From Paramesorhizobium salinisoli (GTDB lineage: Bacteria; Pseudomonadota; Alphaproteobacteria; Rhizobiales; Rhizobiaceae), in contig NZ_QOZG01000002.1 in NCBI RefSeq assembly GCF_003335045.1, positions 186,001-250,000 on the forward strand: a stretch of DNA of 64,000 nt, written 5' to 3'. The position numbers and the translations under genes were made by a program. Position 1 is the stretch's first letter. Every line of letters starts with the position of its first letter. The notes under the pieces were generated by a model. The model ran no database searches and had not been told where the DNA came from. It was given only the letters and a program-made list of their open reading frames with translations. Below, one piece after another: positions 42,813 through 51,558 of the stretch.

Positions 42813-44315
42813 CTAAATATCTGTCACCGCCGGCGCGGTTGAACCGGCCAGAAGATTGCGCGCCGCCGCCATATCTTGAGCCAAAGGCCGATCGTCGACA
42901 TAGCGGGGCAAGATAGCGCGCAACGCACGATAGACCACATCCGTGCCCCGGGCGCGAGGTGCGTGGCCTGATCGAAGATCCAGCGCCTGCGCGGCCGCCA
43001 GAAGCTCGATGGCGAATATCTGCTCGGCATTGTCGAGCATGGCGAGAAGCTTCACCGCCGCCGCCGTCGGGTGGGCCAGAAAATCCTCCTGCAGGGCGGA
43101 GGTGATGCCGCCATCGAGACTGGCGGGAAGCCCAAGACGGCGGTTTTCGTTGCTGAGCGCCGCCGCCGTATATTGCGCGATCATAAAACCGGAGCCCGCG
43201 CCCGGATCATCAGCAAGGAAAGCCGGCAGGCCGCTCACCAACGGATTGACCAGACGGTCGATGCGGCGCTCGCTCATGGCGGAAATCTGCGCGATGGCGA
43301 CCGCCAACATGTCGAGCGCCTGCGAAAGCGCGGGCGCAACGGCATGCGCCTGCGACCACACCTGCGGCGCCTCCGGCGTGCCCGAAACAGCGGGATTGTC
43401 GGTGACGGAAGCAAGCTCGCGATCAACAGTATCAGCCGTGAAATCGAAGCCGTCGCGCGCCGCGCCATGGGCATGTGGAATGGCGCGCAGGCTCAGGGCA
43501 TCCTGCGTCCTTGCGCCTGCATTGGCCGCGATGAGCCCGCTTCCCGCAAGCCTTGCCCGCAGGGCGCGGCCGGTGGTTTCGATGCCTTTCGAGCGCCGCA
43601 GCGCAAGCACGCCTTCTTCGAAGGCCGGCATCTGCGCGCCAAGTGCTTCAAGCGTCATCGCGGCAATGGCGTCTGCCCATTCAAGCAAGCGTCCAGCGCG
43701 CGCGAGCGCGATACAGCCAAGGCCAGTGGAACAGGAGGTGCCGTTGACGAGGCTCAGCCCCTCCTTTGCCTCCAGCACGAGAGGCTCGATGCCGATCTTC
43801 GCGAGCGCTTCTGCGCCGCTCATCCGCCTGCCCGCGAGATGCGCTGTCCCCTCGCCTATTATCACCAGCGCGATATGCGCCATGTGGGTGAGATAGCCGG
43901 CGGAACCCTTGGCGGGAACATCGGGAACGCAATCGTGGTCGAGCAACGCCAGCATCGCGCGGACGATCTGTGGCCTGACGCCGGAATGGCCATGGGCGAA
44001 ATTGTTGATCTGGGCGGCGATGATGGCGCGTACCTCGCGCGGGGCCAGAAGCGGACCTACACCGCAGGCGTGGCTCATCAGGATATTGCGCGACAGGCGG
44101 CGCTGCGAAGCGCGGTCGACCACCGTATCGGCAAGTGCGCCGACGCCCGTATTGACGCCATAGGCGCGGATACCGCTTTTCACCAGTGTGGCGACGATGC
44201 GCGCCGCGTGATCGATCCTGTCCCATGCGCCCTCGCCCAGCACTAGTGGAGCGCCTTCGGCGATGCCGGCTATCGCCTGCCAGTCCAGCGTCGTTTCAAG
44301 CGTTATGGTGCGCAA
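42813..44315 (-). CDS. Aromatic amino acid/histidine ammonia-lyase homologue lacking the MIO triad
   Basis: 500 residues from TTG 44315, with GGGAG eight bases upstream, which gives the normal family start (MRTITL). Family landmarks are present: AYGVNTGVGA, RNILMSHACGVG, NGTSCSTGLG, SVTDNPAVSG and the C-terminal ALQEDFLAHP. However, the loop that forms the methylidene-imidazolone cofactor, normally GSVGASGDLAPLAHM, reads GSAGYLTHMAHIAL (137-150): the Ala-Ser-Gly is deleted. The SGGNFHG segment is also absent. It therefore cannot act as a classical ammonia-lyase. It may be a MIO-free subfamily with another lyase or isomerase activity. Four bases after the importer ATPase. Confidence 0.85.
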   Translation of the reverse strand: MRTITLETTLDWQAIAGIAEGAPLVLGEGAWDRIDHAARIVATLVKSGIRAYGVNTGVGALADTVVDRASQRRLSRNILMSHACGVGPLLAPREVRAIIAAQINNFAHGHSGVRPQIVRAMLALLDHDCVPDVPAKGSAGYLTHMAHIALVIIGEGTAHLAGRRMSGAEALAKIGIEPLVLEAKEGLSLVNGTSCSTGLGCIALARAGRLLEWADAIAAMTLEALGAQMPAFEEGVLALRRSKGIETTGRALRARLAGSGLIAANAGARTQDALSLRAIPHAHGAARDGFDFTADTVDRELASVTDNPAVSGTPEAPQVWSQAHAVAPALSQALDMLAVAIAQISAMSERRIDRLVNPLVSGLPAFLADDPGAGSGFMIAQYTAAALSNENRRLGLPASLDGGITSALQEDFLAHPTAAAVKLLAMLDNAEQIFAIELLAAAQALDLRSGHAPRARGTDVVYRALRAILPRYVDDRPLAQDMAAARNLLAGSTAPAVTDI

Positions 44316-44319
44316 GGCT

Positions 44320-45090
44320 CTAGCTCCCGAACGTGCCGATGAATTGCCGGAAGGCAGGCGAACCGCCCTTGCCGAAAAGCTCTTCCGGCGTGCCGTCGCT
44401 GTCGATCTCGCCGGAGCGCATGAAGATGACACGATTGGAGACATTGCGGGCGAAGCTCATCTCGTGGGTGACGACCAGCATGGTCATGCCCTCCTCCGCC
44501 AGACTGCGCATGACGCGCAGGACTTCGCCGACGAGCTCGGGATCGAGCGCGGAGGTCGGCTCGTCGAAAAGCATCACCTTCGGCTTCATAGCCAGTGCGC
44601 GGGCGATGGCCGCGCGCTGCTGCTGGCCGCCCGAGAGATGCGCTGGATAGGCATGGCGCTTCTCGGCGATCCCGACCTTTTCGAGAAGCGCCTCGGCCTC
44701 GGCGATACACTCGGCGCGCGGCCGCTTCAGCACATGCAGCGGGCCCTCGATGACATTGTCGAGGATGGTCATATGCGACCAAAGATTGAACGACTGGAAG
44801 ACCATGCCGAGCTCAGCGCGGATACGATCGACCTGCTTTCGGCTGGCCGGCACGTTGCGGCCGTTCTTCGTCACCATCTCGATGCGCTCGCCATCGACGA
44901 CGATCTCGCCCCGGTCGGCGACTTCGAGAAGATTGATGCAGCGCAGGAAGGTCGATTTGCCCGAGCCGCTGGCGCCGAGCAGCGAAATGACGTCGCCATC
45001 ATGCGCATCGAGGGAAATGCCGCGCAGAACTTCATGCGTGCCGAAGCTCTTGTGGATGTTGCGGACGGATAGCCGGGTGGCCGAAGCCAT
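44320..45090 (-). CDS. Polar amino acid ABC transporter ATP-binding protein (HisP/GlnQ-like)
   Basis: 256 residues from ATG 45090, with GGAGGGG upstream; the first in-frame ATG (45123) would overlap the permease stop but has no such site. Walker A is [20 protein letters not shown], the Q-loop [13 protein letters not shown], the signature [17 protein letters not shown], and Walker [15 protein letters not shown]. The insertion [20 protein letters not shown] resembles HisP, so basic amino acids or histidine are likely ligands. Part of the importer operon with two permeases and a binding protein. Confidence 0.92.
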   Translation of the reverse strand: MASATRLSVRNIHKSFGTHEVLRGISLDAHDGDVISLLGASGSGKSTFLRCINLLEVADRGEIVVDGERIEMVTKNGRNVPASRKQVDRIRAELGMVFQSFNLWSHMTILDNVIEGPLHVLKRPRAECIAEAEALLEKVGIAEKRHAYPAHLSGGQQQRAAIARALAMKPKVMLFDEPTSALDPELVGEVLRVMRSLAEEGMTMLVVTHEMSFARNVSNRVIFMRSGEIDSDGTPEELFGKGGSPAFRQFIGTFGS

Positions 45091-45119
45091 GTTCCCCTCC
45101 ATGGTGGTGTGTGGCCTCG

Positions 45120-45842
45120 TCATCGTGATACCGGAAGGCTGCCGGGGACAAGCGGCGCCGCAGCGCGACGGTGGGGCGAAAGGCGGTGTTCTAGCAGCGC
45201 CATCGCCTGCAGGATCAAGAAATTGAGCACGAGGTAGATGATCGCCGCGCAGAGGAACACCTCCATCGTGCGATAGGTCTGGGAGATCAGCCGCTGGGCA
45301 ACGCCCGTCACTTCCCAGACGGTGACGAGGCTCGCGAGCGCGGTGGATTTGACCATCATCACAATCTCCGTCGAATAGGCCGGCAGGGCATGGCGAAAGG
45401 CGATGGGGGCGATGATGCGGCGTACCAGGAGAAAGCCGGACATGCCGATGGCGCGTGCCGCCTCGATTTCGCGCGGGGGGACGGCGCGCAGGCCAAAGCG
45501 GAAGATTTCGGCGGTATATCCCGCTGTGCAGAGGGCCAGCGACAGGACGGCGCAGACGAAGGGCTCGCGCAGCGCCGGCCAGACGAAACTATGACGGATG
45601 AAGCCGAACTGACCGAGGCCGTAGAAGACGAGAAACATCTGGATGAGCAGCGGCGAGCCGCGGAAGACGAAGATATAGCCCCGCGCGAACCGGCTAAGGA
45701 CGGGATTGCCGCCTACACGCATCCAGACGACGAGGAGCGCAAGCAGCCCGCCGAACAGCACCGACAGGGAAAACAGGGCAAGCGTCATCGGCACGGCGGC
45801 AAGCAGGGTCTTCATCGTCTGAAAGAGGAAAGGGATATCCAT
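45120..45842 (-). CDS. Polar amino acid ABC transporter permease (HisM-like)
   Basis: 240 residues from ATG 45842, which has AAGGAGG at seven bases; the ATG at 45848 is too close to the same site. About five membrane helices and the ATPase-contact motif ([20 protein letters not shown]) of the HisMQ family. It pairs with the permease encoded immediately upstream. Confidence 0.9.
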   Translation of the reverse strand: MDIPFLFQTMKTLLAAVPMTLALFSLSVLFGGLLALLVVWMRVGGNPVLSRFARGYIFVFRGSPLLIQMFLVFYGLGQFGFIRHSFVWPALREPFVCAVLSLALCTAGYTAEIFRFGLRAVPPREIEAARAIGMSGFLLVRRIIAPIAFRHALPAYSTEIVMMVKSTALASLVTVWEVTGVAQRLISQTYRTMEVFLCAAIIYLVLNFLILQAMALLEHRLSPHRRAAAPLVPGSLPVSR

Positions 45843-45854
45843 CGCCATTCCTCC

Positions 45855-46577
45855 TTAGATCTGGCCGATGCCGGCAGGCATGCTGCGGCTCGCGCGCCGC
45901 TCGGCAAGCGCGAAGAGGCGGTCTGACATGCTGGTCAGGATCAGATAGAGACAGCCGCCGGCGATGAAGAACAGAAAATATTGCCGCGTGGAACCGGCGG
46001 CGACCTGGCTGGTGCGCATAAGGTCCGCGAGCCCGGTGACCGAGACGAGCGCCGAATCCTTGAGGCTCAACTGCCAGACATTGCCGATGCCGGGGATGGC
46101 GAAACGCAGGACCTGCGGCGCGATGATGCGCCGGAAGCGCAGGAGACGGTGCATGCCAATGGCCTGGGCGGCTTCGAGCTCGCCCTTCGGGATGGCCAGG
46201 AAAGCGCCGCGATAGACCTCCGCCTGATAGGCCCCGCAAATGAGTCCCACGGCAAGAGCACCGGCGATGAAGGAGGGGAGCCCAAGAAAGCCCTCGACGC
46301 CGAAATAACCACCGATGGCGGTCAGGGCGCTGGAGCCGCCGAAATAGACGAGGTAGATGATGAGAAGCTCGGGCACACCGCGGAAGACAGTTGTGTAGAA
46401 GCCGCCGGCGGTTCGGGCGGCCCGGTTTTGCGAAAGCTTGGCCGCAGCCACGACGGCGCCCAGCACGGCGCCCAACAGAAGCGCGGTGAGCGTGAGGCAC
46501 AGCGTCATCAGGGCCCCCATGAGGAGAAGCCCGCCCCAGCCGGTCTGCCCGAAACCGAGCGTCTCCACTATTCCCAT
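45855..46577 (-). CDS. Polar amino acid ABC transporter permease (HisQ-like)
   Basis: 240 residues with five membrane helices. Characteristic segments are TTVFRGVPELLIIYLVYFGG and the coupling motif GELEAAQAIGMHRLLRFRRI. It is the second half of the heterodimeric channel. Twelve bases separate its stop from the HisM-like start, and 136 bases separate it from the binding-protein gene. Confidence 0.9.
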   Translation of the reverse strand: MGIVETLGFGQTGWGGLLLMGALMTLCLTLTALLLGAVLGAVVAAAKLSQNRAARTAGGFYTTVFRGVPELLIIYLVYFGGSSALTAIGGYFGVEGFLGLPSFIAGALAVGLICGAYQAEVYRGAFLAIPKGELEAAQAIGMHRLLRFRRIIAPQVLRFAIPGIGNVWQLSLKDSALVSVTGLADLMRTSQVAAGSTRQYFLFFIAGGCLYLILTSMSDRLFALAERRASRSMPAGIGQI

Positions 46578-46650
46578 GTCAGAGTTCCCATATTGCCGGA
46601 GCGGCTGATGTTACGAGATGGTCTGGGGCAGGCGGTGCTTACGCCCCCCG

Positions 46651-46674
46651 CCCTCCTGAGCTTGTCGAAGGGCG
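46651..46674. repeat. Small dispersed palindromic repeat (CTTCGACAAGCTCAGG type)
   Basis: The sequence CCTGAGCTTGTCGAAGG with flanks lies in the gap between the binding-protein and permease genes. Units of this form, TTCGACAAGCTCAGG, are widely dispersed in proteobacterial intergenic DNA. Placed after a binding-protein gene, it may also serve as an mRNA hairpin. Confidence 0.6.
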
Positions 46675-46713
46675 CCAGAGGGGAGTGCAAGCGCCTGCCA
46701 ACCAACCATGCCT

Positions 46714-47556
46714 TTACGGCGTAACGTCGGTCTTGAACCACTTCATCGACAGTTCCTTGACAGTTCCGTCGGCAAGCGCCGCCTTGATGGCGTCGTCCAG
46801 CATCGCCTTGAGCTCGGGATCGGACTGGCGCACGCCCAGCCCCTCGCCCGTGCCGAAAATGGTGCCGCCGATTTCTGGGCCGCTGAAGGCCAGTGCACCA
46901 TTGGCCTTCTCGAAGGCCGTGGACAGGGTGGTAGCGTCATCGAAGGCGAGATCGATGCGGCCCGTCTCCAGATCGATGTCGCGCTCGGCGCTGGTCTTGT
47001 ATTCGCGCACCGTGGCGATATCGCCGAAATTATCATAGATGAACTTGGCATAAACGGTCGCCGCCTGGATGCCGATGGTGGCGCCCTTGAAGGCGGTCCG
47101 CATGGCTTCGACGGCTTCCTTGCCGCCGCTCATGTCAGGCGCGATCTTGACGACCGTGCCCGTTCCCGGCGCATTGGCGTAGGAACTGTCCTTCGGGGCG
47201 GCGAAGGCGGCATGGGTATGGGCGTAGGGGATGGAGAAATCGATGATCTTCTTGCGCTCCTCGGTGATCGACAGCGCATCCATGATGACATCGAACTTGC
47301 CGGCGTTGAGGCTGGCGATCATGCCGTCCCAGTCGGAGGCGACCAGCTTGCATTCCACTTTCATGTGAGCGCAGAGATATTTCGCCAGTTCCGGCTCGAA
47401 ACCGCCAAGCGTGCCGTCGGGGTTGGTCAAATTCCACGGGGCATAGGCGCCCTCGAGCGTGATCGTAACGGTCTTCCATTCCTTGGCCTGAGCCGGAGAC
47501 CATCCACCCGCGGCAAGCGCGAGAGCGCCAGCCAGCAAAACCTTGTAAGCTTTCAT
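46714..47556 (-). CDS. Polar amino acid-binding periplasmic protein (HisJ/ArgT-like)
   Basis: 280 residues. Signal peptide about 1-24 (LLAGALALAAGGWSPAQA), then the SBP_bac_3 fold: GAYAPWNLTNPDGTLGGFEP, CELVASDWDGMIASLNAGKF-like core and ALSITEERKKIIDFSIPY. Binds a polar amino acid, probably histidine, lysine, arginine or a methylated relative. ATG 47556 has AGAGGAG upstream. First gene of the operon, divergent from a HutC-type regulator. Confidence 0.92.
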   Translation of the reverse strand: MKAYKVLLAGALALAAGGWSPAQAKEWKTVTITLEGAYAPWNLTNPDGTLGGFEPELAKYLCAHMKVECKLVASDWDGMIASLNAGKFDVIMDALSITEERKKIIDFSIPYAHTHAAFAAPKDSSYANAPGTGTVVKIAPDMSGGKEAVEAMRTAFKGATIGIQAATVYAKFIYDNFGDIATVREYKTSAERDIDLETGRIDLAFDDATTLSTAFEKANGALAFSGPEIGGTIFGTGEGLGVRQSDPELKAMLDDAIKAALADGTVKELSMKWFKTDVTP

Positions 47557-47716
47557 CGATATTCTCCTCTGGTAATGTCGGAAACCGTTAATACGCCGAT
47601 CTGCCGTCGGCTTGGCGAGAGCATGGGAGGCATGTCAACCGCTGATCGAGGTCGAGCGCGGCCAGTCGACTGCTTGCTTGACCAGAAGCAATCCGGACCA
47701 CCGCCCTCTATTCATG

Positions 47717-47739
47717 TTGTATATGGGACCATATGACAA
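47717..47739. promoter_or_regulatory. Candidate HutC-type operator in the divergent promoter
   Basis: In the 336-base space between binding-protein and regulator genes lies an imperfect palindrome, TTGTATATGG-GA-CCATATGACAA. HutC-family repressors bind palindromes with TGTATA-type halves. Its ten bases GTTGTATATG (47716-47725) recur at 48654-48663, just after the regulator gene. No gene was seen in this space. Confidence 0.5.
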
Positions 47740-47892
47740 TTATTATGGTATGCAAGAGCAAAGTACCGAATACGTGCAGATTCTGCTCCTGCTCAAAAAT
47801 CGAGCTATGAAGAAGATCAAGCACCATTCGGCGGCATAGCAACCGCCGGGCGGCTGGCGATATCCGATGCAATCAGAGGGGAGGCATCTTCA

Positions 47893-48639
47893 ATGTCCAG
47901 TGGAAGATCCAATGAAAGGGCAAGCGAAAGCGCACCGCTCTATGCCGGCGTGAAGCAGATGATCCTCGACCGCATCCACAGCGGCGAGTGGCCCCCAAAG
48001 CATCGAGTACCCTCCGAAAACGAACTCGTCGCGGAACTGGGCGTCAGCAAAATGACTGCAAACCGTGCGTTGCGCGAATTGGCGAGCGAGGGCGAACTCA
48101 TCCGCATCCAGGGCGTCGGCTCCTTCGTCGCGGAGCGCAAGGGCACTTCTGCGCTTTTCGAAGTTCGCAACATTGCCGATGAAATCGCAGAAAGAGGCCA
48201 TATACACCTGGCTTCGGTGGTTTTTGTTCGTGAAGAGGCCGCCTCCCCGGCCGTTGCCGACGCGCTGGATCTGCCGATCGGATCGAAGGTCTTCCATTCA
48301 CTGATCGTCCACAGCGAAAACGATGTTCCGGTGCAGATTGAGGATCGTCATGTCAATCCGGCGGCAGCACCCTCCTATCTCGAACAGGATTTCACCGCGA
48401 TCACACCCAATGCCTACCTGACGCGCGAGGCGCCGTTGAGCGGATCCGAGCACATCGTCGAAGCCGTCATGCCGGAGCCCTGGCAATGCAAGCTCCTTGT
48501 AATCCTGCGCAACGAGCCATGCCTGACTATCCACCGCCGCACATGGTCTTCGAAACAGGTGGTCTCTTTCGCGCGCCTCGTCTATCCCGGCAACCGTTAT
48601 CGGCTGGAAACCCGCAGTGGCAAAGCCACCGAAGAGTGA
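47893..48639 (+). CDS. GntR-family regulator, HutC subfamily (UTRA domain)
   Basis: 248 residues. The N-terminal winged helix (VPSENELVAELGVSKMTANR) is followed by a UTRA effector domain (about 95-240; DLPIGSKVFHSLIVHSENDV, EDRHVNPAAAPSYLEQD, LTIHRRTW). This layout matches HutC, the urocanate-responsive repressor of histidine use. Here the divergent operon encodes an amino-acid importer and a lyase homologue, so the effector may be the lyase product or a related compound. GGGGAGG precedes ATG 47893. Confidence 0.9.
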   Translation: MSSGRSNERASESAPLYAGVKQMILDRIHSGEWPPKHRVPSENELVAELGVSKMTANRALRELASEGELIRIQGVGSFVAERKGTSALFEVRNIADEIAERGHIHLASVVFVREEAASPAVADALDLPIGSKVFHSLIVHSENDVPVQIEDRHVNPAAAPSYLEQDFTAITPNAYLTREAPLSGSEHIVEAVMPEPWQCKLLVILRNEPCLTIHRRTWSSKQVVSFARLVYPGNRYRLETRSGKATEE

Positions 48640-48647
48640 ATACGCCG

Positions 48648-48673
48648 CAGCAGGTTGTATATGCAACCTGCTG
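48648..48673. promoter_or_regulatory. Perfect 10-base inverted repeat after the regulator gene (terminator and/or operator)
   Basis: CAGCAGGTTG and CAACCTGCTG flank the loop TATATG, eight bases after the stop. As RNA it is a strong hairpin. As DNA its core GTTGTATATGCAAC resembles the HutC-type operator at 47717, so it may bind the same protein. The following 250 bases (48674-48926) hold only the presumed promoter of the next gene. Confidence 0.55.
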
Positions 48674-48926
48674 TTAGAAAAAGCGCCGCCGCTCCCCCTA
48701 TTTTTTAGGAATCAATTTTTAACAACTGGAAAAAGGGCGCGTGCGGCCTTTCCTTGAAGTGATTCGGCTCTATTTGCTTCCGTGACCTCCAGAAGCCAAA
48801 GTTAATCTCAGGGCAACAACTGCAGAAACTCCTCCTAACCGGCTGAAATTCCACCAATTCACGAAGAGATTAAAAACCCTGGTTGTCAAAAGTATATTTT
48901 CACTACAAACATGCGGCATACGAGCG

Positions 48927-51284
48927 ATGAACTTAAGAAATGACGACACACAACTTCGCCGGAGACCTGGTTTGCTGATATCCACTACTGCCATTCTGTT
49001 TGCAGTCATTGCGATCGCCCTTGGTATCGGCGGTGCATGGCTCGCTGCACTTGGCGGAAGCTGGTATTACCTCATCGTGGCAATCGGCTTTCTTCTGACC
49101 GCGATTTTTCTCTTCAAGCGGCACCCGGCCGCCCTGGGGATATATGCCCTCGTCATCCTCGGTTCGCTTGGCTGGGCAATCCATGAAATCGGCTTCGATT
49201 GGTGGCAGCTGGGCACGCGTGGCGGCGTCATCGTCCTTCTCGGCCTCTGGCTGCTCACCCCATGGATATGGAGGAAGACCGGTGGCGTCCTGCCGCTTGC
49301 CTTCGCCGTGCTGGTCGCACTGGGCGTGGCCGGATATTCCATGTTCCAGGACCCGCACGATATCGTGGGATCCCTGCCGACCAAGCAGGTGGCGGCGAAC
49401 GCTGATCTCGGAGGCAATATGCCGCCTGGCGATTGGCAGCAATATGGGCGCACCCCCTATGGACAGCGCTATTCGCCGCTTGCCCAGATCACGCCAGAAA
49501 ATGTCGCCAGCCTGAAGGTCGCATGGACCTATCAGACGGGCGACATCAAGCAGCCGGAGGATGTAGGCGAGACAACATACCAGGTCACGCCTCTCAAAGT
49601 GCGTGACACGCTTTATTTGTGCACACCGCACAATTGGGCGATCGCCCTCGATGCAGCGACCGGCAAGGAGAAATGGAAATTCGATCCGAAGGTCGGCTTC
49701 AATACGGACCGCCAGCACCAGACCTGCCGCGGCGTCTCCTATTACGCCGATCCGGCAATACCTCCAGGCCAGCCCTGCGCCGAACGCGTCTACCTGCCGA
49801 CCTCCGATGCACGGCTGATCGCGCTCGATGCGGCGAACGGCCAGATCTGCACCTTCTTCGCTGACAATGGCACGCTGCACCTCGAACAGGGCATGCAGTA
49901 TACGCCTGCCGGCTATTACTATTCCACCTCGCCGCCGGTTGTCGCAGCAGGCAAGATCATCGTCGGCGGCGCCGTCAACGACAATTACTCCATCCACGAG
50001 CAATCGGGCGTCATCCGCGCGTTCGACATCAACACAGGCGCGCTGATCTGGAACTGGGATTCGGGCAATCCGGATGTGACGACGCCACTTCCCCCCGACC
50101 AGAAATATACGGTCAATTCGCCCAACAGCTGGTCCGTCTCGAGTGTCGATGAAAATCTCGGACTGATCTATGTGCCGCTTGGCAACAAGGTTCCCGACCA
50201 GTATGGCGCAGGTCGCAGCCCGAGCGTGGAGAAATACTCCTCCTCCATCACCGCGCTCGACCTCAATACGGGACAGGTACGCTGGGTCCGCCAGACCGTG
50301 CACCACGATCTCTGGGATATGGATGTCCCTGCGCAGCCGGTCCTTCTTGACATCACCAAGGAGGATGGAACGGCCGTTCCGGCGCTTGTCGGCCCGACAA
50401 AACAAGGCGATATCTATGTGCTCGACCGGCGCACCGGCGAAGCGATCATTCCGGTCAAGGAGGTGCCGGCTCCCGGCGGAGCGGTGGCGGGAGATTTCAC
50501 TGCGCCAACGCAACCCGTCTCCGGCCTGAGCTTCTCGCCGCCCCCGCTGTCCGAAAAGGACATGTGGGGCATTACCATGTTCGACCAGCTCGCGTGCCGG
50601 ATCCAATTCCACAGGCTGAGATATGAAGGACGCTATACGCCGCCCTCGCTGCAGGGAAGCATCATCTATCCCGGCAATTTCGGCACCTTCAACTGGGGCA
50701 GCGTCGCGGTCGATCCCGTGCGGCAGGTAATGTTCGCCATGCCGACCTATCTCGCATTCACCTCGAAGCTGGTGCCGCGGGAGGATGTGCCGCCGCCTGG
50801 CGAAGTCACCAAGGGAAGCGAACAGGGGCTGAACCGCAATGAAGGCGCGCCTTATGCCGTGCTCCTCAATCCCTTCCTGTCGCCGCTGGGCATTCCCTGC
50901 CAGGCGCCACCGTGGGGCTATGTCGCCGGGGTGGATCTGCGAACCGGCAAGACCGCCTATAAGCACAAGAACGGCACCATCCGTGACATGTCCCCGATAC
51001 CCCTGCCGTTCAAGGTCGGCGTTCCCGGCATCGGCGGTCCGATGATCACCGCAGGCGGCGTTGCCTTCCTCGGCGCCGCGGTAGACGATTATCTTCGCGC
51101 CTATGATCTGACGACCGGCAAGCAGCTATGGGAGGCGCGCCTGCCGGCAGGTGGCCAGGCCACGCCGATGACCTACACCACGGATGACGACCGCCAGTTC
51201 GTTATCATCGTGGCGGGAGGCCATGACTCGGTCGGCACCAAGCCGGGCGACTATGTCATCGCGTATACGTTGCCGAATAGCTGA
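48927..51284 (+). CDS. gcd: Membrane-bound PQQ-dependent glucose dehydrogenase
   Basis: 785 residues, the normal size. The first ~140 residues contain five membrane helices (ubiquinone-reducing domain). The rest is an eight-bladed quinoprotein propeller in the periplasm: DWQQYGRTPYGQRYSPLAQI, GRSPSVEKYSSSITALDLNT, VRQTVHHDLWDMDVPAQPVL with the conserved His-Asp, and AFLGAAVDDYLRAYDL. It oxidises glucose to gluconolactone outside the cytoplasm and reduces ubiquinone. It needs PQQ, whose synthesis genes are not in this window. The upstream ribosome site is weak (GAG). Confidence 0.95.
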   Translation: MNLRNDDTQLRRRPGLLISTTAILFAVIAIALGIGGAWLAALGGSWYYLIVAIGFLLTAIFLFKRHPAALGIYALVILGSLGWAIHEIGFDWWQLGTRGGVIVLLGLWLLTPWIWRKTGGVLPLAFAVLVALGVAGYSMFQDPHDIVGSLPTKQVAANADLGGNMPPGDWQQYGRTPYGQRYSPLAQITPENVASLKVAWTYQTGDIKQPEDVGETTYQVTPLKVRDTLYLCTPHNWAIALDAATGKEKWKFDPKVGFNTDRQHQTCRGVSYYADPAIPPGQPCAERVYLPTSDARLIALDAANGQICTFFADNGTLHLEQGMQYTPAGYYYSTSPPVVAAGKIIVGGAVNDNYSIHEQSGVIRAFDINTGALIWNWDSGNPDVTTPLPPDQKYTVNSPNSWSVSSVDENLGLIYVPLGNKVPDQYGAGRSPSVEKYSSSITALDLNTGQVRWVRQTVHHDLWDMDVPAQPVLLDITKEDGTAVPALVGPTKQGDIYVLDRRTGEAIIPVKEVPAPGGAVAGDFTAPTQPVSGLSFSPPPLSEKDMWGITMFDQLACRIQFHRLRYEGRYTPPSLQGSIIYPGNFGTFNWGSVAVDPVRQVMFAMPTYLAFTSKLVPREDVPPPGEVTKGSEQGLNRNEGAPYAVLLNPFLSPLGIPCQAPPWGYVAGVDLRTGKTAYKHKNGTIRDMSPIPLPFKVGVPGIGGPMITAGGVAFLGAAVDDYLRAYDLTTGKQLWEARLPAGGQATPMTYTTDDDRQFVIIVAGGHDSVGTKPGDYVIAYTLPNS

Positions 51285-51314
51285 CAGGTTTTGCCCTGGA
51301 GGCCTTCATGTCTG

Positions 51315-51372
51315 ACCGCTGGTGGCGGCGGAAACGTTGCGGAATGATCCTGGGTGAAGCCCAAGGATGACG
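51315..51372 (+). repeat. Intergenic palindromic repeat, copy A
   Basis: About 58 bases beginning ACCGCTGGTGG and containing the small hairpin CCTGGGTGAAGCCCAAGG. Copy B (51446-51503) is the same element in inverse orientation. Units with CTCGGGCTTGACCCGAG cores are common dispersed repeats in rhizobial genomes. Confidence 0.7.
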
Positions 51373-51445
51373 ATTGCCGGGATGTTTCTGCCATTCTCCA
51401 AGGTTAAAGACGCTCCAAGGTTAACGGGCGAAAACCTCTCCAGTT

Positions 51446-51503
51446 GGTCATTCTCGGGCTTGACCCGAGGACCCATTCCGGAACATTGCCACCCACCAGC
51501 GGT
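51446..51503 (-). repeat. Intergenic palindromic repeat, copy B (inverted)
   Basis: On the minus strand it reads ACCGCTGGTGG and matches copy A along about 58 bases with scattered differences. Its core is the hairpin CTCGGG-CTTGA-CCCGAG (51453-51469). The pair could fold into a long stem that separates the convergent gcd and FAH-family genes. The rest of 51285-51558 holds no gene. Confidence 0.7.
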
Positions 51504-51558
51504 TGGACACTTTCATAAAAATTGAAGCCCCGACGTTTCCATCTCAAAATGAACCGCT

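Noticed and set aside
42813-44315. Naming the lyase homologue hutH
   Set aside because: The Ala-Ser-Gly triad needed for histidine ammonia-lyase activity is missing and no other hut enzyme genes are present.
48933-50966. 677-codon open frame antisense to gcd
   Set aside because: It mirrors a GC-rich gene with full family homology on the other strand, has no domain of its own and is a codon-bias shadow.
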